A DNA stretch of 39,868 bases from Caballeronia choica (lineage in GTDB: Bacteria > Pseudomonadota > Gammaproteobacteria > Burkholderiales > Burkholderiaceae): contig NZ_FCON02000070.1 of the NCBI RefSeq assembly GCF_001544535.1, positions 1 through 39,868 on the forward strand, written 5' to 3'. Every line of letters starts with the position of its first letter. Within the stretch, counting starts at the first letter, position 1. The notes under the pieces are model-generated. The model worked only from the letters and a program-made list of their open reading frames with translations. It had not been told where the DNA came from and did no database searches. Shown one piece after another: positions 1 to 8,842 of this stretch. The position numbers and the translations under genes were made by a program.

Positions 1-510
1 ATCTCTTTTCATGGGCGTCCTCGTAAGAGCTATCGCTCAAGCATAGAGCATGTGTCCGCAAAATTCCTGACTTATGAGTAAATGTCGAGTTCTGCAGAAA
101 CAATGGCAAACAATACACCCGCTCCACTCGTGCTGCCGCGGGGCGCCGCAGGTTCGCAGCGACCGTGCGTTGTTTCCTCGTCACACGTTATTTTCCGATA
201 CGAGCGCGGGCGTCGTCTAGCCTACCGGGACGCCTCATTGAACGGCTCTCCGACGCCTCGATGCGAGGTATTGAATAGCGAGGGGATCGCCCAGAATGCG
301 GGCACGCGAGATCTCGACAGCCCCGCCGCTGTACCCGTCGGGCATCACCGACGCCTCCCGTCCAGGTCACTTTGCCGTCGACGCTGACTTGTCCATTTTA
401 TCAATTTTAAGGCAGATAGGATCTTGCATTTTTAAATTACCTTGGGATGCCAAGCATTGATATAAATTAAGCTCTACACCACTTCTCGAATACAGAAAGC
501 ACGGCAATAA
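1..510. other. Unassigned region downstream of the LacI gene
   Basis: No gene is supported here. Short open frames exist on both strands but none has a convincing ribosome binding site or a recognisable domain. On the minus strand around 240-370 one frame reads like a short coding fragment (PDGYSGGAVEISRARI), interrupted by stops on both sides. It could be the remnant of a decayed gene, but I cannot name its family. Positions 390-480 are markedly AT-rich compared with the rest of the window. A weak hairpin (CTTGG-GATG-CCAAG, about 442-455) lies just beyond the 3' end of the LacI gene, without a convincing T-tract. Confidence 0.4.
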
Positions 511-1560
511 CTAGCCTTTCCATGGCCCGGTGCTGTCTCGACGGATCAATTGAATCGGCAAGACGTCATGGCACGGCGCCATGACGCCTCCCGTACGAAT
601 ACGTTCGACAAGCCGCCGCGCCGCTGTGCGTGCCATGGCCTCAACTGGCTGCCGGATCGACGTCAGTCCTACCAGCGGGGAACCGGCAAGCGGCATGTCG
701 TCAAAGCCGATGATCGACAATTGGGCTGGTACGTCGACGTTACTTCGTTTCGCGGCCTCCAGCACGCCAAGAGCGATAGTGTCGTTACCTGCGATGATGG
801 CCGTCACAGGATTGGAGTCCCGAAGCATCGCGATCGCACTCGAATAGCCTGACTCTGTTGTGTAATCACCCCAGACCAACGATATCGACTCCGGACCGAG
901 CCCGAGCTCTGCAAGCCCTCGTAGCGCACCCCGCACACGATCGCGGCTGGTCGAAGTATTTTGTGGCCCCATCACCAGACCGATCCGCCTGTGACCCAAT
1001 TGGTATAGATGGTCGACGGCCACTACGCCGGCGTGCACATTGTCGATCTCGACCGTGTCGACCTTCACATCATCGACCGCGCGAACAACGAGCACGAGCG
1101 GCACGCCGCGTCGCTGCATCTCGGCCACGATGGGCGAATCGAGTGTCGCCGTGGCGAAGATCAAGCCATCCAGGTAGCCGTCGATCAACGGTCGGAATGC
1201 GAGAAGGTTCGACGAATCGGTCATGGGATCGATCATCAGCGTGATCTGGTATCCGTGTGCCTGCAACGCATCGTGCAGGTGCGTGAGCAGCAGGGTCATG
1301 AAGCGGTTGTGCAACGCGCCGACGACGACACCGATCAGCCTGGTCGCCGCCCTGCCCGTTTTACGACCCCGCGCGGGAAACCGATACCCCAACACCGCAG
1401 CCGCGGCCTGCACCGCGTCCCGGGTCTCGCGGCTGATCGCGGGATGACCCGCGAGCGAACGCGACACGGTGGATACCGATATCCCCAGCTGAGCGGCTAT
1501 GTCCTCCAGCCGGACCTTGGGGGTAGAGACGTGATGTTCATCTTTTGCATTAATTTGCAT
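511..1560 (-). CDS. LacI-family transcriptional regulator
   Basis: A 349-residue protein of normal LacI/GalR length. The N-terminal helix-turn-helix is clear at about residues 17-40 (LEDIAAQLGISVSTVSRSLA), followed by a hinge and a periplasmic-binding-protein-like effector domain. Near the C-terminus stands the family signature IIGFDDMPLAGSP. An AGGGTGAG ribosome binding site precedes the ATG at 1560. The gene is divergent from the HisD-like dehydrogenase cluster and probably controls it in response to a small sugar-, polyol- or acid-like ligand; that is inference from position. The TTTGCA repeats in the shared intergenic region, two of them inside the first codons of this gene, are candidate binding or autoregulatory sites. 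Confidence 0.93.
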   Translation of the reverse strand: MQINAKDEHHVSTPKVRLEDIAAQLGISVSTVSRSLAGHPAISRETRDAVQAAAAVLGYRFPARGRKTGRAATRLIGVVVGALHNRFMTLLLTHLHDALQAHGYQITLMIDPMTDSSNLLAFRPLIDGYLDGLIFATATLDSPIVAEMQRRGVPLVLVVRAVDDVKVDTVEIDNVHAGVVAVDHLYQLGHRRIGLVMGPQNTSTSRDRVRGALRGLAELGLGPESISLVWGDYTTESGYSSAIAMLRDSNPVTAIIAGNDTIALGVLEAAKRSNVDVPAQLSIIGFDDMPLAGSPLVGLTSIRQPVEAMARTAARRLVERIRTGGVMAPCHDVLPIQLIRRDSTGPWKG

Positions 1561-1680
1561 AACTCACCCTGGCTTTGACGGTGCGAAAAATGCAGCTTTT
1601 TAAGGCCGAGCGGCAACTTCAAAGGGTAAGTGTCTAGTATTTGCACCACGTTTGCATAGCTTTTTGCGCTACATTTTGCA
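1544..1680. promoter_or_regulatory. Cluster of phased TTTGCA repeats in the lacI/hisD-like promoter region
   Basis: The hexamer TTTGCA (once TTTGCG) occurs at 1544, 1554, 1640, 1651, 1663 and 1675. The last four have start-to-start spacings of 11, 12 and 12 bases, about one helical turn, so all would lie on nearly the same face of the DNA. The first pair, 10 bases apart, overlaps the start of the LacI gene. The position between two divergent transcription units fits a regulator-binding array. LacI-family operators are normally palindromes, so the binding protein is not established. Confidence 0.5.
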
Positions 1681-1753
1681 GGTGCGTGGCGGCGTCTGTC
1701 GCTCTCTATCGCCACGCGGCGAACTCCCTTTGACCCTTTCAATATGGAATCTC

Positions 1754-3085
1754 ATGCCCGCTCAAATTCTCAAGCACGGCCGCAGCGCTGATGTCGCCTC
1801 CGACGACGCGGTAAAAGTCCGCCAGACCGTCGTCGGAATCCTCGACGATGTGGCGGCGCGCGGCGACGCCGCAGTCAGGGAATTGTCGAAGAAGTTCGAT
1901 GACTGGTCGCCAGAAAACTTCCGCTTGTCACCCGAGGAAATTGCATCCTGCATTGCAGCGTTGTCGCCGGGACAACTGGACGACATCAAGTTCGCCCAGG
2001 CGCAGGTGCGCAATTTTGCGCAGGCGCAGCGCGCGGCGATCCACGACATCGAGATCGAAAGCCTGCCTGGCGTGGTCCTGGGCCACAAGAACATGCCGGT
2101 GGAAAGCGTCGCGTGCTATGTGCCGGGTGGCAAATTTCCGTTGGTCGCGTCGGCTCACATGGGTGTCGTCACCGCGAAAGTCGCGGGCGTTTCCCGAATC
2201 CTTGCGGCGTCGCCTCCCGTGCAAGGCCGGCCGAATCCCGCGGTGATTGCGGCGATGCATCTCGGCGGCGCGGACGAGATCTACACATTCGGCGGCGTCC
2301 AGGCCATCGGCGCCATGGCGCTGGGCACCCAGACCATCGATCCCGTCGCCATGGTCGTCGGGCCGGGCAACGTGTACGTCGCGGAAGCCAAGCGTCAACT
2401 GTTCGGGCGCATCGGCATCGACCTGATTGCAGGGCCGTCGGAGACGCTCATCATCGCCGACGACAGCGTCGACGCCGAATTGTGCGCGACCGATTTGCTG
2501 GGGCAAGCGGAACACGGCTTCAACACGCCCGCCATCCTTCTGACGACATCCTTCAGGCTGGCGAACGAAACCATCGCCGAAGTCGAGCGCATTCTGAAGA
2601 TCCTTCCGACCGCGAATACCGCCGGCGTATCCTGGCGCGACTTCGGCCAGGTAATCGTTGTCGACACCGTCGACGAGATGGTTGCCGAAGCGGACCGCAT
2701 AGCGTCCGAACACGTTCAGGTGATGACCCGGGACCCGGACTACTTCCTGAAGAACATGAAGAACTACGGCGCGCTGTTCCTGGGTTCACGCACTAACGTG
2801 GCGTACGGCGACAAAGTGATCGGAACCAACCACACGCTGCCGACAGGCAAGGCGGCCCGCTACACCGGCGGCCTCTGGGTCGGCAAATTCATCAAGACCT
2901 GTACTTACCAGAAGGTGCTGACCGATGAAGCCAGCGCGATGATCGGCGCCTATTGTTCGCGCCTTTGCGCGATCGAAGGGATGACCGCGCACGGCGAGCA
3001 GGCTAATATCCGGGTGCGGCGCTACGGCAACCAGGAGGTGCCCTATGGCAGCGCGGTCCCGGCCGGGAGCGTGCATGCTTCCTAA
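1754..3085 (+). CDS. HisD-family NAD-dependent dehydrogenase (HpsN/sulfopropanediol-dehydrogenase-like)
   Basis: A 443-residue member of the histidinol dehydrogenase family, with the ATG at 1754. The catalytic set is visible: Q251 and H254 in GQAEHG, E319-H320 in ASEHVQ, D353 and H413 as the remaining zinc-ligand equivalents, plus the [12 protein letters not shown] nucleotide-site signature. It therefore probably oxidises a primary alcohol to a carboxylate in two NAD-dependent steps. It is not part of a histidine operon: neighbours are an SDR, an HCDH-like dehydrogenase and a LacI regulator. Catabolic HisD paralogues such as HpsN oxidise 2,3-dihydroxypropane-1-sulfonate to sulfolactate, and the [17 protein letters not shown] segment resembles that group. 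No sulfolyase gene is present here, so the substrate is open. The downstream SDR overlaps its 3' end by 41 bases. Confidence 0.85.
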   Translation: MPAQILKHGRSADVASDDAVKVRQTVVGILDDVAARGDAAVRELSKKFDDWSPENFRLSPEEIASCIAALSPGQLDDIKFAQAQVRNFAQAQRAAIHDIEIESLPGVVLGHKNMPVESVACYVPGGKFPLVASAHMGVVTAKVAGVSRILAASPPVQGRPNPAVIAAMHLGGADEIYTFGGVQAIGAMALGTQTIDPVAMVVGPGNVYVAEAKRQLFGRIGIDLIAGPSETLIIADDSVDAELCATDLLGQAEHGFNTPAILLTTSFRLANETIAEVERILKILPTANTAGVSWRDFGQVIVVDTVDEMVAEADRIASEHVQVMTRDPDYFLKNMKNYGALFLGSRTNVAYGDKVIGTNHTLPTGKAARYTGGLWVGKFIKTCTYQKVLTDEASAMIGAYCSRLCAIEGMTAHGEQANIRVRRYGNQEVPYGSAVPAGSVHAS

Positions 3086-3836
3086 AACGCCGAGTTTCTC
3101 GCTGACCGGCAAGACCGCACTGGTGATCGGGGCGGGCCGCGGCATCGGCCTGGCCGCCGCGGCCGCACTGGCGCAGGCCGGCGCGGTCGTGACGCTGGTC
3201 GCCCGGTCAATGGACGATCTCGAAGAAGCGTCGAAGCTGATCAACGCTGAAGGTGGCAAGAGCAATTACATCGCGCTGGATGTCAAGGATTCCCGCGCTG
3301 TCAGCCATGCGATCGCCGAAGGCGGACCGTTCGACATCCTGGTGAACAGCGCCGGAATCAATCGTCCGAAGCCACTGGTGGACACGGCAGACGAAGACAT
3401 CGACGCCGTGTTCGATCTCAACGTCAAGGCGGCTTTCCATCTGTGCCGTGCCGTCGCGAAGGGCATGCTGCGAGCCGGCATTCCCGGCTCGATCATCAAT
3501 ATCTCCTCGCAAATGGGGCATGTCGGCAGCCCTGGACGGACGGTGTATTGCGCATCCAAGCACGCGCTGGAAGGAATGACCAAAGCACTCGCCTGGGAAC
3601 TGGGGCCGCATGGGATCCGGGTCAATACGCTCTGCCCGACTTTCATCGAAACCGCCTTGACCGCCGACATGTTCGAGGCGCCCGGGTTTCGCGAATGGGT
3701 GACGAGCAGGATTGCGCTCGGCCGGGTGGGACGCGTAGAAGAGGTCATGGGCGCTGTCGTGTTTCTCGCGAGCGATGCGTCGACACTGATGACCGGGAGC
3801 GCCCTGATGCTTGACGGTGGCTGGACCGCTGCCTGA
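3045..3836 (+). CDS. SDR-family oxidoreductase
   Basis: A classical short-chain dehydrogenase of 263 residues. It has the glycine-rich nucleotide motif GAGRGIG (about residues 29-35), the NSAG motif near 101-104, an SS pair near 154 and the catalytic Y168-x-x-x-K172 (YCASK). A strong AGGAGGTG Shine-Dalgarno at 3033-3040, correctly spaced, selects the ATG at 3045, which lies inside the upstream gene (41-base overlap, so translational coupling is likely). The C-terminal [10 protein letters not shown] is normal for the family. It probably oxidises a secondary alcohol in the same pathway as the HisD-like enzyme, for instance interconverting stereoisomers through a ketone; the substrate is unknown. 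Confidence 0.92.
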   Translation: MAARSRPGACMLPKTPSFSLTGKTALVIGAGRGIGLAAAAALAQAGAVVTLVARSMDDLEEASKLINAEGGKSNYIALDVKDSRAVSHAIAEGGPFDILVNSAGINRPKPLVDTADEDIDAVFDLNVKAAFHLCRAVAKGMLRAGIPGSIINISSQMGHVGSPGRTVYCASKHALEGMTKALAWELGPHGIRVNTLCPTFIETALTADMFEAPGFREWVTSRIALGRVGRVEEVMGAVVFLASDASTLMTGSALMLDGGWTAA

Positions 3837-3890
3837 CTTGCCAGCAACGGCGGCGAGCGCTAGTCGGCCGCCATCAACCCTATCTCAACA

Positions 3891-4859
3891 GTGGCCAACA
3901 TGAATCAATCGAAAATCGATATGAGCAAACCCGTCGCCGTCGTTGGCGCGGGTCTGGTAGGCGCCGGCTGGGCGATCGCCTTCGCTCGCGCCGGCCTCAG
4001 CGTGCGCGTGTATGACGCGAACGCGCGCGTCGCAAGCGAGGCCATCCCCTGGGCCGGGGAGCAACTGTCCGCGCTTTACCGCCATGGCCTCATCGCGGAG
4101 CCGCCTGAGAACGTGAAGGCCCGGCTGGTCATTGCGCATTCACTCGAGGAGGCGATCGAAGGCGCGGCCTACGTGCAGGAATCGGTCCTCGAACGCGTCG
4201 AAATCAAGCGGAAGTTGATGACGGATATCGATGCAGTCTCGGATGCGAACATCATCATCGGTAGTTCGAGTTCGGGTATCCAGGCGTCCATGTTCGCCAA
4301 CGACCTGAGCATTTCTCCCCGGGTGCTGATCGCCCATCCTGTGAATCCGCCCTATCTCGTACCGGTGGTGGAGCTTGTGCCGTCCACGCAGACATCGCAA
4401 GAGACCATCCAGTTTGCCGATACGTTCATGCAAGCGATCGGCCAGAGCGTGGTCCATGTGCGCAAGGAGATCGAGGGCTTCGTCCTGAACCGCCTGCAGG
4501 CGGCGCTGCTGCGCGAAGCGTGGGCGTTGCAGCGCGATGGCATCGCCACTTGCGAAGACATCGACAAGACCGTGCGCGATGGCCTCGGCTGGCGTTGGTC
4601 ATTTATGGGGCCATTCGAGACGATCGATCTGAATGCGCCGGGCGGTGTGGCCGACTATGCAAACCGGCTTGGCCCGCTCTATCACTCCATCGCCCGCTCG
4701 CGCGTTGACGACGGTCCTTGGGATACCGAACTGATCGGGCGCGTCGAGCAGGATCGTCGACAGCACCTGAGCGCCGCCGATCTCGGCCGGCGTCGTGAGT
4801 GGCGCGACGAACGGCTCATGGAATTCGCTGTTGAAAGAAGCAAGGCAGGCCCACGCTGA
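3891..4859 (+). CDS. 3-hydroxyacyl-CoA-dehydrogenase-like protein (L-gulonate 3-dehydrogenase / carnitine dehydrogenase type)
   Basis: A 322-residue NAD-dependent dehydrogenase. The N-terminal Rossmann motif VGAGLVGAGWAIAF is followed by an acidic D42 that favours NAD over NADP. The catalytic histidine lies in AHPVNPP (H149), with E161 after it, and the C-terminal helical domain begins at GFVLNRLQ. Single-domain proteins of this length are the lambda-crystallin/L-gulonate 3-dehydrogenase and L-carnitine dehydrogenase type, acting on free hydroxy acids rather than fatty-acyl-CoA. The start could be GTG 3891, ATG 3900 or ATG 3921; none has a strong ribosome binding site. It lies 54 bases after the SDR on the same strand and is probably co-transcribed. 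Confidence 0.85.
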   Translation: MANMNQSKIDMSKPVAVVGAGLVGAGWAIAFARAGLSVRVYDANARVASEAIPWAGEQLSALYRHGLIAEPPENVKARLVIAHSLEEAIEGAAYVQESVLERVEIKRKLMTDIDAVSDANIIIGSSSSGIQASMFANDLSISPRVLIAHPVNPPYLVPVVELVPSTQTSQETIQFADTFMQAIGQSVVHVRKEIEGFVLNRLQAALLREAWALQRDGIATCEDIDKTVRDGLGWRWSFMGPFETIDLNAPGGVADYANRLGPLYHSIARSRVDDGPWDTELIGRVEQDRRQHLSAADLGRRREWRDERLMEFAVERSKAGPR

Positions 4860-4946
4860 GCCAAGCCTGGCAACCAGTGGGGCTTGATATACTCAGCGAC
4901 AATCACGGAACGACAATCGTCGCGGCAGTGGGTGGGAGACACCTAA

Positions 4947-5873
4947 GTGGAACTGAAGCAGTTGAGGTACCTCGGGGTCGTCGTCCGTGAAGGCAGTCTT
5001 TCACGGGCCGCGGCCTTGCTTGGCGTCAGTCAGTCGATGCTGACCCGGCATATCCAGTGCCTCGAGCAGGAACTGGGCGTACCCCTGCTCTACCGGAACG
5101 GTCACGGCGTGTTGCTGACCGACACGGGAAAGATATTCCTGAGTTCCGCCAACGAGATACTGGATCGCACCGACGTCTTGCTGGGTCAGATGCAGGCGCT
5201 CCGGTCAATCCCGGGCGGCACCGTCACGATGGGCATTCCGCCCATGTTGGGCGAGTTCCTCCTCGTCCCCCTCACAAAACGTTTCAGAGCTGAATTTCCC
5301 GAAGTCCGCCTCACTTTGCGTGAAGGCGTCAGCGGCTATCTGCTCGAGTGGCTGCTCACCGGGCAACTCGACATCGCCGTGCTCTACAACGCTGCGGCCC
5401 TGACCACCGTTAGCATCGAACCCCTGTTGTCAGACGAAATGCTGCTGATCGGGGCGCCCGACACAACGTCGCTCGCCCAGACGAACGAGCCCATCCCTTT
5501 TTCCGAAGCAGTCTTGTTGCCCTGGATCCTGCCCGCGAAGCCGCACGGGCTGCGTATGCTGGCCGAAACCGCCGCTACGACGCAATCCTTGATGCTGAAC
5601 ATTGCGATCGAAGTCGACGCGATGGCAGCAATCTTCGATTTGGTCGAAGCGGGACAAGGCTTCAGCATCGCGCCCTACGCCGCCATACACCGACGCATCG
5701 AGCTCGGTACGCTGCGCGCGAGACCCATCAAGGATCCCGGCCTGTCGGGTACGTTGTCCATCGCGTTCTCCCCCAAAAAAGAAGCCACGCCCGCGATGAA
5801 GGCTTTGTACCGCATCGTGCGTCAGGAGACGGAGGCGTTAGTCCGCGACGGCGTGTGGCGGGCTAACGATTAG
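4947..5873 (+). CDS. LysR-family transcriptional regulator
   Basis: A 308-residue LysR-type regulator. The winged helix-turn-helix occupies residues 1-60 (ELKQLRYLGVVVREGSLSRA, then LLGVSQSMLTRHIQ). A substrate-binding domain follows from about residue 90. The start is a GTG preceded by GGGAG. It follows the dehydrogenase run on the same strand and converges with an MFS gene, overlapping it by 36 bases at the 3' ends. Which of the flanking units it controls cannot be read from sequence; the MFS gene and the dehydrogenase cluster are the obvious candidates. Confidence 0.93.
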   Translation: MELKQLRYLGVVVREGSLSRAAALLGVSQSMLTRHIQCLEQELGVPLLYRNGHGVLLTDTGKIFLSSANEILDRTDVLLGQMQALRSIPGGTVTMGIPPMLGEFLLVPLTKRFRAEFPEVRLTLREGVSGYLLEWLLTGQLDIAVLYNAAALTTVSIEPLLSDEMLLIGAPDTTSLAQTNEPIPFSEAVLLPWILPAKPHGLRMLAETAATTQSLMLNIAIEVDAMAAIFDLVEAGQGFSIAPYAAIHRRIELGTLRARPIKDPGLSGTLSIAFSPKKEATPAMKALYRIVRQETEALVRDGVWRAND

Positions 5874-7235
5874 CGGCGCATCCTCCGCCACGCTGTCCTT
5901 GCGCTTCGCGCGCCTGAACGTCTCGGCCGGCAACGACAGGACCAACACGCCGGTGCACAGAAGAACGCATCCCAGTGCATAAGTGCCGTTATTGATATTG
6001 CCTGTGAGCTGCTTCATCACGTTCGTCACCATCGACCCGGCGACACCGGAAAGGCTGCCGATAGAATTGATCATCGCGATACCCGCTGCTGCCGCCGTCC
6101 CGGAAAGCAGGCTGCCGGGATAGGTCCAGACTACTGGCGTCAGTCCGAGAATGCCCGCCGCGGCGAGGCTCAGGAAGAAGATTGCCAGCGGCAGGTTGCC
6201 GGCGAAGGCGGCGCTCAGGATCAGACCTGATCCTCCGATGAACGCCGGGATCGCTGCATGCCAACGACGCTCCCCGGTCTTGCTCGAATGCCAGGTATTG
6301 AATAGCATCGAGGTCGCCGCAGCCAGGAACGGAATGGCGGAAAGCACGCCAATGTGGAACGTGCTCTTCACACCCGCTTCCCGAATGATCGAGGGCAGCC
6401 AGAATGACAGACCATAGAAACCGGTTGCGTAGGTAAAGATGATGCCGGCGACAATCCACACCCGGTAATCGCGCAAGGCTGCGCCGAAATGGTAGGACTT
6501 CCCAATTCGCTCTGCGACGACATTGTTCTCGAGAATCAGCTTTTCCGATGGCGTGAGCCAGGATGCATGGCTGATCTTGTCGGAGAGACCAAAATACACC
6601 CAGAACGCCAACGCAATGGCGGGAGCACCTTCAATCGCGAGCATCCATTGCCAACCGTCGTAGCCCAGGAAACCTTGCGACTGCTGCATCAACCAGCCAG
6701 ATAGCGGGCTGCCGAACACGAGACTGAGCGGTAATGCCAGCAGCAAGCCCGAGGTCACCTTGGTTTGCCGGGTCGAAGGAAACCAGTAGTTGATGTAGAG
6801 CAGCATGCCCGGGTAGAAGCCGGCTTCGCAGCATCCGAGCAGGAAACGCATGATGTAGAACATGGTCTCGTTGCGGATGCCGAACAGGTGCGCGAGCTGG
6901 GCCACGAACATGGTCCCGACCGAAATCACGCCCCAGCTAAGCATGATGCGGGCGATCCAGAGACGAGCTCCCATTCTATGTAGCACCAGGTTGCTCGGAA
7001 TTTCGAACAGGATGTAACCCACGAAGAACATACTCGCGCCCATCGCGAACGCTGAATCGTTGATCTTCAGGTCGCCCAGCATCTGAAGTTTTGCAAAACC
7101 GATGTTCACGCGGTCCAGAAACGAAATCGTGTGGCAGAAAAACAGAATCGGCACGATGCGCCACAGCACCTTCCTGTAGAGTTGGTCTTCCGCATCGGAA
7201 CCTCGTGCATCCGCCGCGCCAATATGGGTCGTCAT
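5838..7235 (-). CDS. MFS transporter, anion:cation symporter type
   Basis: A 465-residue carrier with about 12 hydrophobic segments. The N-terminal FLDRVNIGFAKLQM motif is characteristic of the anion:cation symporter subfamily, which takes up organic anions such as glucarate, tartrate, phthalate or hydroxy acids. It follows the LLM monooxygenase by 67 bases on the same strand, so it is probably the last gene of the long minus-strand operon that starts at the leuC-like gene. Its 3' end overlaps the convergent LysR gene by 36 bases. The substrate is presumably an organic acid of the flanking pathway. Confidence 0.9.
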   Translation of the reverse strand: MTTHIGAADARGSDAEDQLYRKVLWRIVPILFFCHTISFLDRVNIGFAKLQMLGDLKINDSAFAMGASMFFVGYILFEIPSNLVLHRMGARLWIARIMLSWGVISVGTMFVAQLAHLFGIRNETMFYIMRFLLGCCEAGFYPGMLLYINYWFPSTRQTKVTSGLLLALPLSLVFGSPLSGWLMQQSQGFLGYDGWQWMLAIEGAPAIALAFWVYFGLSDKISHASWLTPSEKLILENNVVAERIGKSYHFGAALRDYRVWIVAGIIFTYATGFYGLSFWLPSIIREAGVKSTFHIGVLSAIPFLAAATSMLFNTWHSSKTGERRWHAAIPAFIGGSGLILSAAFAGNLPLAIFFLSLAAAGILGLTPVVWTYPGSLLSGTAAAAGIAMINSIGSLSGVAGSMVTNVMKQLTGNINNGTYALGCVLLCTGVLVLSLPAETFRRAKRKDSVAEDAPLIVSPPHAVAD

Positions 7236-7302
7236 GGGTGTCTCCTCCCTGTTCGAACAACCGAATGTGTATTGCTCATATTTACTTCAGGTGACTCGTG
7301 GG

Positions 7303-8703
7303 TCACGCCACCTTGAACTCGGTCGTTTTCGGGAACGCCTGATCGCGCCAGTCACCGGACTTCGGAATCGGCAGGCCGAGATTTTCCCGCAGCGTCGCGC
7401 CCTGATATTCCTTGCGAAACAGGCCGCGCCGCTGCAACTCCGGCACAACCATGCGCACGAAGTCGTCGTATGAGCCAGGTACGTGCGTCGGAGCGATGAC
7501 GAAACCATCCACGCCGCCTTCCACGAACCATTGCTCCATTTGATCCGCGACAGTCTTGGGCGACCCGCAGAACACCGGAAACTCCTGAATGCGCGCGCGA
7601 TTCGAAAAATCGACGAAGTCGCGAACCGACGGGTTCTTCTTGCCGCTCAACGTCACCACGCGATCGCGAAATCCGGTCCAGCCGGAAATCGCAGCCATTT
7701 CGGCATCGCTGAACGGATCGTCGTAGCCGCGCTTGGCGAAATCGGTATTGAGCACTTCGCAGAGCAATGCCAGAGAATCGATCGGCTTCGCCAGGCTGTC
7801 GATATATTCGCGTTGCTTCTGCGCGATCTCATCGGTTTCCGCCACGATCGTGTAGCAGGCGGTGGAGATCTTGACCTCGTCCGGATTTCGACCGGCCTCG
7901 GCCAACGCCTGCTTCATCTCGGCATATTGCTTCTTAGCCATGGAGAGGTTCGGATAGACGACGAAGATCAGGTCTGCCCAGCGTGAAGCGAATGTGCGGC
8001 CACGTCCACTCTGCCCAGCCTGGATCAGCACCGGATGGCCCTGCTGCGAACGTGGCACGGTGAACGGCCCGCGCGATTTGAAGAACTTGCCGACATGATC
8101 CAGGCGATGAACCTTCGACGCGTCCGCGAAGCGGCCCGTCTGCTTGTCCATGATCAGCGCACCCTCCTCCCAGGTGTCCCAGTGACCCATGACCGTTTCG
8201 AGAAACTCGTCCGCGCGGTCGTATCGCAGGTCGTGTTCGAGATGCTCGCTCGCGCCGAAGTTGGCGGCTTCCGAATCGTTGAGCGACGTGACGACATTCC
8301 ATGCGGCACGGCCCTTCGTCATCAGGTCGAGCGTGGCAAAATTTCGCGCGATGTGAAAGGGCTCATAGTAAGTGGTCGAGTACGTCGCCCCGAGACCGAG
8401 GTTCGACGTCACCATGCCCATCGCCGTCATGATCGGCGTCAGGTCCAGCTTGATCGCTCGCACGCCATGCTCGACAGTCTCCGCATGGTCGTTGCCGTAG
8501 ATGTCCGGCATGGCCAGGCGATCGTCGAAGAAGGCCAGGTGGAACTTGCCTTCCTCCAGCGTGCGCGCGATGCGCTGATAATATTCCGGCGTCGTAAAGT
8601 CCGGCGCGTTAGCTTCGTGGCGCCATGAACCCGGATACACTGAACAATTCTGTGCCTGCAAGAAGCCGATCAGCGTCATCTGTTTGTTTCGATTGTCTGC
8701 CAT
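7303..8703 (-). CDS. LLM-class flavin-dependent monooxygenase (NtaA/SnaA/DszA family)
   Basis: A 466-residue TIM-barrel flavin monooxygenase. Family features include the N-terminal GFLQAQNCSVYPGSWRH, FHLAFFDDRLAMPD, the barrel segment GRAAWNVVTSLNDSEAANFG and the C-terminal FVIAPTHVPGSYDDFV. Members such as nitrilotriacetate, pristinamycin IIA and dibenzothiophene-sulfone monooxygenases use reduced FMN from a separate flavin reductase to cleave C-N or C-S bonds or to oxidise their substrate. An AGGAG ribosome binding site precedes the ATG. A flavin reductase lies upstream in the same operon, so a two-component system is likely. The substrate is unknown; the neighbours suggest a carboxylic-acid derivative. 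Confidence 0.92.
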   Translation of the reverse strand: MADNRNKQMTLIGFLQAQNCSVYPGSWRHEANAPDFTTPEYYQRIARTLEEGKFHLAFFDDRLAMPDIYGNDHAETVEHGVRAIKLDLTPIMTAMGMVTSNLGLGATYSTTYYEPFHIARNFATLDLMTKGRAAWNVVTSLNDSEAANFGASEHLEHDLRYDRADEFLETVMGHWDTWEEGALIMDKQTGRFADASKVHRLDHVGKFFKSRGPFTVPRSQQGHPVLIQAGQSGRGRTFASRWADLIFVVYPNLSMAKKQYAEMKQALAEAGRNPDEVKISTACYTIVAETDEIAQKQREYIDSLAKPIDSLALLCEVLNTDFAKRGYDDPFSDAEMAAISGWTGFRDRVVTLSGKKNPSVRDFVDFSNRARIQEFPVFCGSPKTVADQMEQWFVEGGVDGFVIAPTHVPGSYDDFVRMVVPELQRRGLFRKEYQGATLRENLGLPIPKSGDWRDQAFPKTTEFKVA

Positions 8704-8842
8704 GGTGATCTCCTGGAAATACGGTTATGTCTCGTGCGCAACGCAACACGTGTGCACTACGAGCGGGAATCGAACATTGCGGCCCACATCACGTTTGTTG
8801 AGTGTGATCCGCGCTGGGCGACCAAAGGCGGATGGTCAGCGG

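Noticed and set aside
1-510. Short minus-strand fragment PDGYSGGAVEISRARI as a gene
   Set aside because: It is bounded by stops, under 50 codons, without ribosome binding site, and I could not recognise a family; recorded only as a possible remnant.
1684-1717. GCGTGGCG...CGCCACGC inverted repeat before the HisD-like gene as an attenuator
   Set aside because: The stem is 8 bases with an 18-base loop, with no T-tract, leader peptide or conserved riboswitch features; too weak to call.
1754-3085. Genuine histidinol dehydrogenase of histidine synthesis
   Set aside because: No other his genes are present; the gene is under a LacI regulator with an SDR and an HCDH-like dehydrogenase, and it belongs by context to catabolic HisD paralogues.
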